Source: Verrucomicrobia bacterium UBA6015 (GTDB lineage Bacteria > Verrucomicrobiota > Kiritimatiellia > UBA8416). From it: a stretch of 17,105 bases of DNA. The stretch is from the NCBI GenBank assembly GCA_002428045.1, contig DIZZ01000274.1, positions 5,217 through 22,321 of the forward strand, given 5' to 3'. How positions within the stretch are numbered: position 1 is the stretch's first letter; the number at the start of each line of letters is the position of its first letter. The notes under the pieces were generated by a model, which did not search any database, was not told the DNA's origin, and saw only the letters and a program-made list of their open reading frames with translations. Position numbers and translations under genes: made by a program. Below are positions 1 to 6,877 of the stretch, in pieces.

Positions 1-567
1 TTCCGGCGTCAACAGGATACTATAAAGGGAAAGGTCGCCATAGCGGCCGACATCAATATGAATCTCCATCGACTGCCCGCCACCCGCCAACACCGTGCCC
101 TTTGACACCAGCCGGGCAAGCAGGTAGCCACGATTGATCAGGGTTTGCTGATACTCGGCGAGCACCTGCTGGACGGCCTCCGGCTTCAGTTCGGTCTTTT
201 CCAAGGCCATCTCAAACGCATGGAAAAGATTCTCCACCTTCAGGACATTCCAATCGACGGTCAAAAGAAACCGTCCGGCATGGGTTGCCGCCCGCGTCGC
301 CCCCTCATCCCCGTCCTGCGGTAGCGGAGCCTCGCTATCGCCTTCCGCAAGCGTCCCGCTGGCTTCCACAGCCGGAGCGACGGATTCCGTGGCGAGTTGA
401 ACATTCTGGACATCTTTCTCGATGGAGCTCATTTCAGCCCCCACATCCGTCGACCGTTGGGCCCATGCCGACGACGTCAGCCAGGCGCATCCAAACAGAC
501 CACACACAAGAACTGACCCGGCGTACCGGAATCGAGACTGCTCCTGCAAAACGGTTTCCTTATGCAT
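1..567 (-). CDS. TpsB/ShlB-like outer-membrane secretion protein, N-terminal part (3' end outside window)
   Basis: The frame is open from an ATG at 567 to the window edge, giving 189 codons with no stop. The protein begins with a signal peptide (hydrophobic VLVCGLFGCAWL, likely cleavage after SSAWA). An acidic, alanine-rich spacer follows (about residues 40-95). From about residue 100 the sequence resembles the POTRA domain of two-partner secretion transporters (ShlB/FhaC/HecB): a helical stretch, then YQQTLINRGYLLARLV, then GGQSMEIHIDVGRYG, matching the family pattern of a Gly-Tyr turn before a strand ending in V-x-x-G. In such proteins a C-terminal beta-barrel exports or inserts a partner; that part is not visible. 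It is the third gene of a minus-strand operon, 31 bases after the preceding stop. The family call is inferred from the POTRA-like segment only; another POTRA/BamA-type protein is possible. Confidence 0.6.
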   Translation of the reverse strand, partial: MHKETVLQEQSRFRYAGSVLVCGLFGCAWLTSSAWAQRSTDVGAEMSSIEKDVQNVQLATESVAPAVEASGTLAEGDSEAPLPQDGDEGATRAATHAGRFLLTVDWNVLKVENLFHAFEMALEKTELKPEAVQQVLAEYQQTLINRGYLLARLVSKGTVLAGGGQSMEIHIDVGRYGDLSLYSILLTPE

Positions 568-598
568 AAATCATCGCCCTTTCAAAGCTAGCCATATA

Positions 599-1240
599 TC
601 ATTCTGTCGGTGCGGATGGCGGAACCAACTGGTACACCATCCGCTTTTCCTTGTCATAATGGTAATCCCGATCCCGCTCGATCCCGAAATCACGCAGCAA
701 CTCATCGCAGACACTCCCCCACTGATTCAACTTCTTCCGCGTCAGTACAAGCAGTCCCTGAATCGCGATTTGATTCTGCATCTTACGCTCCGCAAGCTGG
801 GAAAAATATTTTCCCTGGGTCGCAGTAAGCTCCTGATGCACAGACTCTTGACTTTCTACGGCCTCCTCAGGAGCACCCATCGTCGTCGTCCCGGGGGAAG
901 GCATCGTTACCAGGTAGATCTTATTAGCCGTCTGATCAAAGCGATAGGACTTATCGGAATCCACGGAAAACACCAGCTTCAGTTGAAGATTGATATTCTC
1001 CTGCTCTGTCTTCATCTCCTCAAGCAGACGCTCAAGCATCGTGATTTCATCCCGAATCTGGCGACGGCTATCAACGAGGTCGCCAAACCGATCGTCTTCC
1101 TCTATCGACAGTTCGCGCCAAGCGATTTTCCCAATCTCGGATGTCTCCGCAGGCTTGCTAGACCACGGCCAAAAGGCATGGCTGTCAAGCAGCCCAAGGA
1201 AAAATACACACAAACAGATTATTTTGATTTTCGTTTGCAC
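599..1240 (-). CDS. Exported protein with two internal repeats, paralogue of the adjacent gene
   Basis: The product is 213 aa, read from a GTG at 1240 with a good Shine-Dalgarno (AAAGGA, 6 bases upstream) that overlaps the end of the preceding gene. The N-terminus is a signal peptide (IKIICLCVFFLGLLDSHA). I do not recognise a named family. The mature protein has two related halves. Each has a helical, charged segment and ends in a motif of the form F-x-V/I-x-x-D-x-x-Y-x-F/Y-D-x-x-x-x-x-x-Y-x-L/V: residues 91-111 (FSVDSDKSYRF...) and 185-205 (FGIERDRDYHY...). It aligns along its whole length with the neighbour at 1250-1840, for instance WRELS...RF..LV.SRRQI against WRRLS...RF.ALVSRRNDI, so the pair arose by tandem duplication. 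The position upstream of a TpsB-like gene suggests a periplasmic or surface role linked to that transporter; this is inference. Confidence 0.85.
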   Translation of the reverse strand: MQTKIKIICLCVFFLGLLDSHAFWPWSSKPAETSEIGKIAWRELSIEEDDRFGDLVDSRRQIRDEITMLERLLEEMKTEQENINLQLKLVFSVDSDKSYRFDQTANKIYLVTMPSPGTTTMGAPEEAVESQESVHQELTATQGKYFSQLAERKMQNQIAIQGLLVLTRKKLNQWGSVCDELLRDFGIERDRDYHYDKEKRMVYQLVPPSAPTE

Positions 1241-1249
1241 TATCGTCCT

Positions 1250-1840
1250 TTATTCCGAACCCTTTTGTTCCAATTTATAAATCACCCGAGTTTTTTTCTC
1301 GAAGTGATAATTGCTGTCGGGGTATATTCCAAATTCATCAAGCATCTCGTCACTAACCTTGTCCCATTGTTTCTTTTTTTGCCCATTGAGCACGTTGATG
1401 CCATCAATCGCCACTTGAATCCGCTTACGCACCTCGGCATAACGCAGGAAATTCCGCGTCTGTTCCTGCGTCAGGGACCTATGAAGCACCTCTTGCGGAG
1501 GAACGAGAATCCGATACACCGACCGCGTATTTCCGTCAAACCGGTAAGACTCATCCGCTTTGATACCAAAATTCGTCAGAAACGCAGCATCAATCATTTT
1601 CTTATCCGTCATCTTCTCATCAAGCAGGCGAGCAAGAACCGCGAGGTCTTGTTGTATATCGTTACGCCGACTCACCAACGCAATAAACCGCTCCTCCTGT
1701 GGCCTGGATAACCGCCGCCACTCTGTTTTGACAACGTCGCTGGCTGTCGACAGGGCTGATCCAAGAACCTCGAAGACATGGCATTGCGATAACAAAAAAA
1801 CCACCGCAACGTACCTAAAAGCATTCTTTTTTGTTAACAT
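1250..1840 (-). CDS. Exported protein with two internal repeats, first gene of the operon
   Basis: I chose the ATG at 1840 (196 aa) because it gives a compact signal peptide (MLTKKNAFR, then YVAVVFLLSQCHVF, likely cleavage near VLGSA). A GTG at 1858 would add six residues and cannot be excluded; neither start has a strong ribosome site. There is no lipobox, since the residue before the Cys in LLSQC is Gln. The body has two copies of one unit, ending in FGIKADESYRF...VYRIL (about residues 91-112) and FGIYPDSNYHF...VIYKL (about 170-190). The same unit occurs twice in the next gene, 9 bases downstream. No known domain is recognised. It is directly downstream of the promoter at 1903-1931 and presumably co-transcribed with the paralogue and the TpsB-like gene. 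Confidence 0.83.
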   Translation of the reverse strand: MLTKKNAFRYVAVVFLLSQCHVFEVLGSALSTASDVVKTEWRRLSRPQEERFIALVSRRNDIQQDLAVLARLLDEKMTDKKMIDAAFLTNFGIKADESYRFDGNTRSVYRILVPPQEVLHRSLTQEQTRNFLRYAEVRKRIQVAIDGINVLNGQKKKQWDKVSDEMLDEFGIYPDSNYHFEKKTRVIYKLEQKGSE

Positions 1841-1902
1841 CCCAATCGTAAATTTCACTAATAGTTAATATTTAGTATTCACTATCTCACGTTACAGCAG
1901 CC

Positions 1903-1931
1903 ATTCTAACGATTAAACACAACACTGTCAA
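1903..1931 (-). promoter_or_regulatory. Sigma70-type promoter of the duplicated-protein/TpsB operon
   Basis: On the minus strand there is a perfect -35 box TTGACA (1931-1926), a 17-base spacer, and a -10 box TAGAAT (1908-1903), one mismatch from TATAAT. Transcription would start near 1896, leaving a leader of about 40-55 bases before the first gene. This is the best-matching promoter seen in the window. Confidence 0.7.
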
Positions 1932-2009
1932 TCATTTTCATTGTGTTACTGTGGCGGTTGCATGGTCGTTTTTGACTATGATCAACCCTTTTGAACACAA
2001 TTCGTCGTG

Positions 2010-2063
2010 CCGGAGCAGGATGCTCCGGATACGTCCCACCGTGGCCGAAGCTTCCAGCTTCGG
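2010..2063. repeat. Two adjacent perfect hairpins just downstream of the fusion gene (repeat and/or terminator)
   Basis: Hairpin 1 is CCGGAGCA-GGA-TGCTCCGG (2010-2028) and hairpin 2 is CCGAAGCT-TCC-AGCTTCGG (2045-2063). Both have 8-bp perfect stems and 3-base loops. They sit 8 bases past the stop codon of the minus-strand gene ending at 2072. Neither is followed by a clear T-run in the minus direction, so a role as mRNA 3'-end protection or a REP/BIME-like dispersed element is at least as likely as intrinsic termination. Confidence 0.7.
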
Positions 2064-2071
2064 TTCTCTCA

Positions 2072-4762
2072 TCAGGGAATCACGAAGCGAACGGTGTCGA
2101 AGGCTTGGCTGCGGACGAAGCCAACCGTGTAGGCGACCGCGCGGAGTGTGTGTTTGCCTTTTGCCCATTCTGCAGGGTCTAGCGAGAAGGATTGGCCTTC
2201 GCCAATGATCTTTCCGTCAACGAGATAGATGAATCGCGAGTAGGAGACGCCACGCGGTGCCTGGATATTCAAATCGATCGACCGGGCCGTGCGCAGGGAT
2301 TCCCCTGGCTCGATGCCCTTGATCTGAAGCGTCGACCTCGGTGCCCATGGCGCAGTGAGCGGGTCACCAACCAGCATGAGCTGCAACGGGCAGCGAATGG
2401 CCTGGTAGAAGCTCTCGATCATGGTACAGCCCATGCGGTAGTGATTGAAGAAGCGCGCATGGGGGAATTTGCTCCAGTACGACATCGGTTCGCACACCGT
2501 GCCGGCAGATCCGGATGCCCCGGCCGCAATCCAGCGACTGAGCTTGGTCTGCGTCGGATGATCAAACGTCGCCGCAAAACTGGTTAGATGCTCGGCCATG
2601 GCCCCGGGAAGATAACCGCCTACAGCCGCCGGATTGACCACCGGCACACCGCTCATGATCCCGATGATGTCCGTTGCCGCCTGCGGAAAGCTGTTGGTTA
2701 CCAAGGCATTAACCCCCATACGACGAAGCCCTTCGGCCGCCGAAGCAAACTGCCATAAACGGGCTTTTGAACGGATATCGTCCGAAACTACATAGTAAAC
2801 GGTACCCGTCGGCTGGGTTCCATCGGCTTCGCTTCCGCGACGGAGCATGGCCAATACTTCAGCCACGGTGTTGCCTTGGGTTCCGATATAGCCCAGTGTC
2901 ATGTTCGGAAGTGGCATTTCATCGCGCAGGAGTTGCTGCATGGTATCGAAGGATTGCGGCCCGAAGCCATTTTTACCCGGCCCATCAGGGCCTGCAAACA
3001 GGGATGACACATACGTTCCCTGCGCAATCTCCATCGAGGGCGGGATACGGTTGCGCACAAAGGTTAGTCCTTGCAAGGACATCGCCAACGGCGTTGTGTT
3101 GATCCGGTACGGGAAATGGGTTGAATAGGCCCAGGCCTGAATGTGAGCGGCAATGCCACGATCCCTGAGAGCCTGCTGCACCGGCGTCCAGATCTGGCTT
3201 GTAAAAGCCTCTGGGGATATCGCGGCGGCAACGCCGCCCGGCCCCGAGGGTCCGAGATCCAGTTCCACCAAGTTGATGTCCGGTATCTGGCGCATCTGCA
3301 TATACGCCTTGGCGACGGCTACAGAATCGGGCTCGCGTTGGTTTGCCAGCACAAGGAGTTCGTGGGGGCCCAGCGCCAGGGCGGGCTGAAGAAACGCTGT
3401 ACAAAACAGCAAAATGATCAACCCCATACGGTTACTTCCGCACGGCGGCTCGGCGAGGACGCCTCGCCCTACCTTCAACAGGCGAGACCAAAAAGTAGGG
3501 CGACCTGTCCGAGGGAGCCTGGTAGAGGCGGGGTTGGCAGCCAGCAATCCAAAGAGCAGGCCATACACCAGAACCAATTCAGCGTCACCGTAATTATATT
3601 CCACAAGGCCGTTTATAAAAAGACCGCTCAGCATCATGGCAAGCGTCAACCCGAGGCGTCGGTCGGTCACATCAGCTCCGCGAATGCCTTGGCGGATTCC
3701 CTTTATCAAACTGTTTCCCATCCAAACCATATAGACAGCCAAACCAGCCCACCCCAGCGAGGCGGTAATTTGCAGCAGGTTGGAATGTAAATGATTCCTG
3801 TTTTTTTCGACCCGCACCTTATGGCGGCGCGCCGTCTCCTGCATCAAGTTCTCATCCAGCGCGCGATAGCCCAACCCAAAGGGATGTTCACGAATCAGCG
3901 TCGGGGCGATTTTGGTCCACATCACTAGGCGCCCACCGTGACCGAGGCTTAACTCGCTGCGTAAATCAGACAGCCGACGTTGCACTGGCGGCAACATAAC
4001 CATCGATCCCACAGCTATCAGCAGTAGGAGTACCCGCCGCCAATGTCCGGTCAACCCGTAAAAAAGCATGATCACGATGCCTGCCGAGGCCCATGAGCCT
4101 CGTTTGAAATTGAGGATAAAGGCAGCCAGCAGGGTGAGCTGTCCAAACCATCCGAGTAAGCGGGGAATACCCATCACCGGCGCGGCGTCCGATGCCGGAC
4201 GATTTTCAGCCCGCTGCCTTGGAGCTAGGATCAGCAACCCGGTCAAGGCGATCAGCGCAACCATCAACACCTGGCCATGCGTCATCGATCCCCGGTCAAT
4301 GATTTCCCACCAGAGATCGCTCGCTTTACCTTGCGCCACCGCCCGGTTCCCCGCCTGCCAAGCCGCCCAGGTACGCAGGACCAGGATATCCAGCGCCAGA
4401 ACGCCCGCGCCATAGACATAGGCTCGCAGCAAGGCGATAATCCGAGCTCGCGAAATAGCCAGTGTGGCGGCGACGGGGATCCCCATGAACCAGATCAGCT
4501 TACTGATCTTACTGAAGCTCAATGACGGATTTACACCAAAGGCGGACGCCAGCACCGCCACAACCGCAAACGAAAACCAGCACCAGGCGGGGAATGGGAA
4601 CCGGATGCGCCCGCCACCACGCACAGCCCGATAGATCAGCGTGATCATGCTCAACAGCAGGAGTACCCGGCCCACCGGCAGCGTAAACGCGGAACAGAAG
4701 ACGGACGCCCACAATAACCGAAAGGCCCATTGTTCCAACGATGCTTTCCACGCCATCTTCAT
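2072..4762 (-). CDS. Fused O-antigen-ligase-type membrane protein and TIGR03790-family protein
   Basis: The ORF is 896 aa, starting at an ATG one base after the stop of the glycoside hydrolase, with AGG in a good ribosome-site position. Residues 1-410 are a polytopic membrane protein with about ten hydrophobic segments. They carry O-antigen ligase/Wzy-like features: RGSWASA at 221, GGRLVMW at 276-282, HPFGLGYR at 293-300 and HLHSN at 324-328. Such proteins ligate or polymerise surface polysaccharide at the periplasmic face. Residues 446-896 begin with a typical signal peptide (MGLIILLFCTAFLQPALALG) and match what I know of TIGR03790, an uncharacterised exported family: LLVLANQREPDSVAVAKAYM at its start, then GYIGTQGNT and a C-terminal Ig-like end. 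The two parts are usually separate genes. The linker (about 420-441) is encoded by dispersed repeats. A single long protein, or two proteins with re-initiation at M446, are both possible. Confidence 0.85.
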   Translation of the reverse strand: MKMAWKASLEQWAFRLLWASVFCSAFTLPVGRVLLLLSMITLIYRAVRGGGRIRFPFPAWCWFSFAVVAVLASAFGVNPSLSFSKISKLIWFMGIPVAATLAISRARIIALLRAYVYGAGVLALDILVLRTWAAWQAGNRAVAQGKASDLWWEIIDRGSMTHGQVLMVALIALTGLLILAPRQRAENRPASDAAPVMGIPRLLGWFGQLTLLAAFILNFKRGSWASAGIVIMLFYGLTGHWRRVLLLLIAVGSMVMLPPVQRRLSDLRSELSLGHGGRLVMWTKIAPTLIREHPFGLGYRALDENLMQETARRHKVRVEKNRNHLHSNLLQITASLGWAGLAVYMVWMGNSLIKGIRQGIRGADVTDRRLGLTLAMMLSGLFINGLVEYNYGDAELVLVYGLLFGLLAANPASTRLPRTGRPTFWSRLLKVGRGVLAEPPCGSNRMGLIILLFCTAFLQPALALGPHELLVLANQREPDSVAVAKAYMQMRQIPDINLVELDLGPSGPGGVAAAISPEAFTSQIWTPVQQALRDRGIAAHIQAWAYSTHFPYRINTTPLAMSLQGLTFVRNRIPPSMEIAQGTYVSSLFAGPDGPGKNGFGPQSFDTMQQLLRDEMPLPNMTLGYIGTQGNTVAEVLAMLRRGSEADGTQPTGTVYYVVSDDIRSKARLWQFASAAEGLRRMGVNALVTNSFPQAATDIIGIMSGVPVVNPAAVGGYLPGAMAEHLTSFAATFDHPTQTKLSRWIAAGASGSAGTVCEPMSYWSKFPHARFFNHYRMGCTMIESFYQAIRCPLQLMLVGDPLTAPWAPRSTLQIKGIEPGESLRTARSIDLNIQAPRGVSYSRFIYLVDGKIIGEGQSFSLDPAEWAKGKHTLRAVAYTVGFVRSQAFDTVRFVIP
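3442..3503. repeat. Dispersed hairpin repeat, two inverted copies, inside the fusion linker
   Basis: The plus strand reads CGGCGGCTCGGCGAGGACG then CCTCGCCCTACC. It contains a perfect hairpin GGCGAGG-ACG-CCTCGCC (3452-3468). The end TCGCCCTAC (3464-3472) recurs inverted as GTAGGGCGA (3495-3503). A degenerate third copy lies in non-coding DNA at about 10467-10503. On the minus strand the repeat is translated as part of the linker (GRGVLAEPP) between the two domains of the fusion. Confidence 0.75.
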
Positions 4763-4763
4763 A

Positions 4764-6797
4764 TTACCTCAGCACCCCATGCGCGGGTTGCAACCCGCCC
4801 CCCGCCACCGTGATCCGAACCGGATGCGCAAGCGCTTGAGCAACCGTAATGAATGTTTTACCGATACCGTCAGCGATCCAGACCGTACCGTGTCCATCAA
4901 ACGACCGGATCCGCCCATCACCGCTAACCGTCGCCTGCAATTCCCCACACCAACCGCTCTGGCGCCCCTGCTCATCGAGCACCCGCACAAGGATTGCCAG
5001 CGTGACGCCACAACCGCCTGAAGGCGGGACTACTAATGTTTCGCCACCATCCTTGGCTGTCGGCCCGACTTCAGCCAGATTCGTCGGGCAAGCCCCCCCA
5101 TCAGCAGACACCCCCTGTAACTGCACGGCACATCCCGGTTTCGCTAGCGGATCCGAAAGACATTCACAAGCCAGCCGCCCATCGCCATACGTCGTGGACA
5201 ACCAGCGGGCGGATGCCTTGGGGAGTCGCCAGCCATCCACGATCCCGGAAAAACGCCGATAGCGCTGCTTACGCAAGGTGGCGTAATCATTCAGACACCA
5301 AAGGGCGAAGCCAGCGATTTCAGGATGCCGAGCCATTCTTGTAAGATCCTCCTGGATCGTCCTGAGCTGAATGGCCTCTGCATCGGCCTCCCCCCGCCGG
5401 GTATGCGGATAGTTAGAACATTCACTCACCACGGCACATTGCAATCGACTGGCCGTGACGCCATCCGCCAGCGCATCAAACTCGTAATTCAACCCCCAGA
5501 CATCCGGAATACCCAGCGTATGCCCGCGCTTTGCCCGGTAGAAATGGTTTTCGGCATAAGTCACCGCCCGCTGCGGATCAAGCGCTTTACACAAACCGTA
5601 CAGCGTTCGATAGGCGACCGCATGCCGCCCTTCGTTCCCCATGCCCCAGAGGATGACCGACGGATGGTTGCGATCCCGACGGAGCATGCCATCCAGTTGC
5701 CGCTGCGCGTGACACAACCACCCACCACCACGCACACTTTTCCACGACGACAACTCGGCATAGACCAGGATCCCCAGACGATCACAGGCATCCAAAAACG
5801 CAGGGTGCTGAGGGTAATGCGATAGACGCACGAAATTCAGTCCCATAGCCTTGATTAAACGAGCATCGGCATCATGTTGCCACTCGGGCAAGGCTCGCCC
5901 GAACCCGGGCATGCTTTCATGTCGATTGCATCCGCGCAATTCAACCCGCTCTCCATTCAGGAAAAAGCCCTCCAAGGGACGGAATTCAGCCGAACGGATC
6001 CCGACCGAGACGCTGACCGAATCCAGCAGCGAGCCCCCCCGCCGCAGTCGCCCTTCAAGCCGGTAACAGCGAGGCGTATCGACATGCCACAACTGCGGAC
6101 GACGAACATCCAACCGGATCAGGCGCGTTGCCGCGTCCACTGCAACATCGACGGCAACCGCCCCCTCAGGGTCCAAAAGCCGCCAATCCACCCGATCCTG
6201 TGATTGAACCGCATCCTTACCTTCCAGCGACCAGATCACGTTGACCTGTGCCTGCGACTCAGAGACCTCCGTCGTGCGGACAGCAAGCTCACGCACATTG
6301 ATCCGCAAGGCGGGCTCATACACCAGACGCACCGCGCCGGACAGGCCCCCATACAGCAGGAAATCGGGCATACGGATGCCCGGCAGCACATCGCTAGCGC
6401 AGCGGTTGGTCAACCGAACGCCGAGCGCATTAGGCTCACCAAACCGTATTTTACCAGTCACATCCAACCGGAATCCAAGATACTGGCCATCCACATTCCC
6501 CACGCGCTGGCCGTTGAGCCAAACATCCCCAGTGCCGTAGAATCCATCGGACGCCAGGAACCACTGCCCTGTCGATGATAGCGCCCAGTCGGGTAACGCA
6601 TCGGCAGCAACGATGCGTCGGTAGCTCCCCCAGCCCTGGTAATAGGCGATGCCCTCCTGAAATTCATCCTCGGCATTCCAGCAATGGGGCAAGGTAACAT
6701 TCGGAGAACACGCGGCAACGTTCAGCCATCCCTGGGACATCCGTCCCTTGCTGAATTCCCATCCATCGTTCAATACGATTATTTGCCTCTGATCCAT
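4764..6797 (-). CDS. Glycoside hydrolase family 2 protein (beta-galactosidase/glucuronidase-like)
   Basis: The product is 677 aa, taking ATG 6797 because the family's opening (LNDGWEFSKG..., then LPHCWN) begins right there. ATG 6815 is an alternative. The frame stays open to 7199 but that part is antisense to mnmE and is not real. The order is an N-terminal jelly-roll sugar-binding domain (about 1-185), an Ig-like domain (to about 275), a TIM barrel (about 275-555), and a C-terminal Ig-like domain. Catalytic residues are visible: acid/base E389 in GMGNEG and nucleophile E459 in VVSECSNY; NRHE after LNGERVELRG is also typical. There is no signal peptide, so it is probably cytoplasmic and cleaves an oligosaccharide; the substrate cannot be told. 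Part of the C-terminal domain (about residues 567-595) is encoded by dispersed repeats. It is first in an operon with the ligase/TIGR03790 gene. Confidence 0.9.
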   Translation of the reverse strand: MDQRQIIVLNDGWEFSKGRMSQGWLNVAACSPNVTLPHCWNAEDEFQEGIAYYQGWGSYRRIVAADALPDWALSSTGQWFLASDGFYGTGDVWLNGQRVGNVDGQYLGFRLDVTGKIRFGEPNALGVRLTNRCASDVLPGIRMPDFLLYGGLSGAVRLVYEPALRINVRELAVRTTEVSESQAQVNVIWSLEGKDAVQSQDRVDWRLLDPEGAVAVDVAVDAATRLIRLDVRRPQLWHVDTPRCYRLEGRLRRGGSLLDSVSVSVGIRSAEFRPLEGFFLNGERVELRGCNRHESMPGFGRALPEWQHDADARLIKAMGLNFVRLSHYPQHPAFLDACDRLGILVYAELSSWKSVRGGGWLCHAQRQLDGMLRRDRNHPSVILWGMGNEGRHAVAYRTLYGLCKALDPQRAVTYAENHFYRAKRGHTLGIPDVWGLNYEFDALADGVTASRLQCAVVSECSNYPHTRRGEADAEAIQLRTIQEDLTRMARHPEIAGFALWCLNDYATLRKQRYRRFSGIVDGWRLPKASARWLSTTYGDGRLACECLSDPLAKPGCAVQLQGVSADGGACPTNLAEVGPTAKDGGETLVVPPSGGCGVTLAILVRVLDEQGRQSGWCGELQATVSGDGRIRSFDGHGTVWIADGIGKTFITVAQALAHPVRITVAGGGLQPAHGVLR
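4783..4798. repeat. 16-bp perfect palindrome at the 3' end of the glycoside hydrolase gene
   Basis: GCGGGTTGCAACCCGC is perfectly self-complementary and lies about 17 bases before the stop codon, encoding GGLQPA on the minus strand. Given the other hairpin repeats in this window it may be a further dispersed element, but only one copy is seen here. Confidence 0.5.
5014..5100. repeat. Probable dispersed repeat (composite) inside the glycoside hydrolase C-terminus
   Basis: It includes the hairpin CCGCCT-GA-AGGCGG (5014-5027) followed by GACTACTAAT, and the inverted motif GTCGG-C-CCGAC (5059-5069). On the minus strand it encodes a Gly/Pro-rich run (CPTNLAEVGPTA, then LVVPPSGGCG) that looks unlike the surrounding Ig-like domain. 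I recall such peptides as translated repeat elements in PVC-type genomes; that is memory and was not checked. No second copy is in this window. Confidence 0.5.
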
Positions 6798-6877
6798 GAG
6801 CGCATAGTCTAGCATAATCAGCGCCGGATGAAAGCAGGAACTTGTTATTTTCCACAACCTGTATATCATGATCGCCA

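Noticed and set aside
422..1711. 429-codon open frame on the plus strand
   Set aside because: It is antisense to three signal-peptide-bearing genes that share a promoter, and its composition shows no recognisable domain.
3143..3790. Plus-strand open frame of 215 codons
   Set aside because: It is antisense to the ligase/TIGR03790 gene and made partly of repeat sequence.
6848..6856. TTTTCCACA in the glycoside hydrolase/mnmE gap as a second origin
   Set aside because: It is a single one-mismatch DnaA box without a cluster or skew change; chance is likely.
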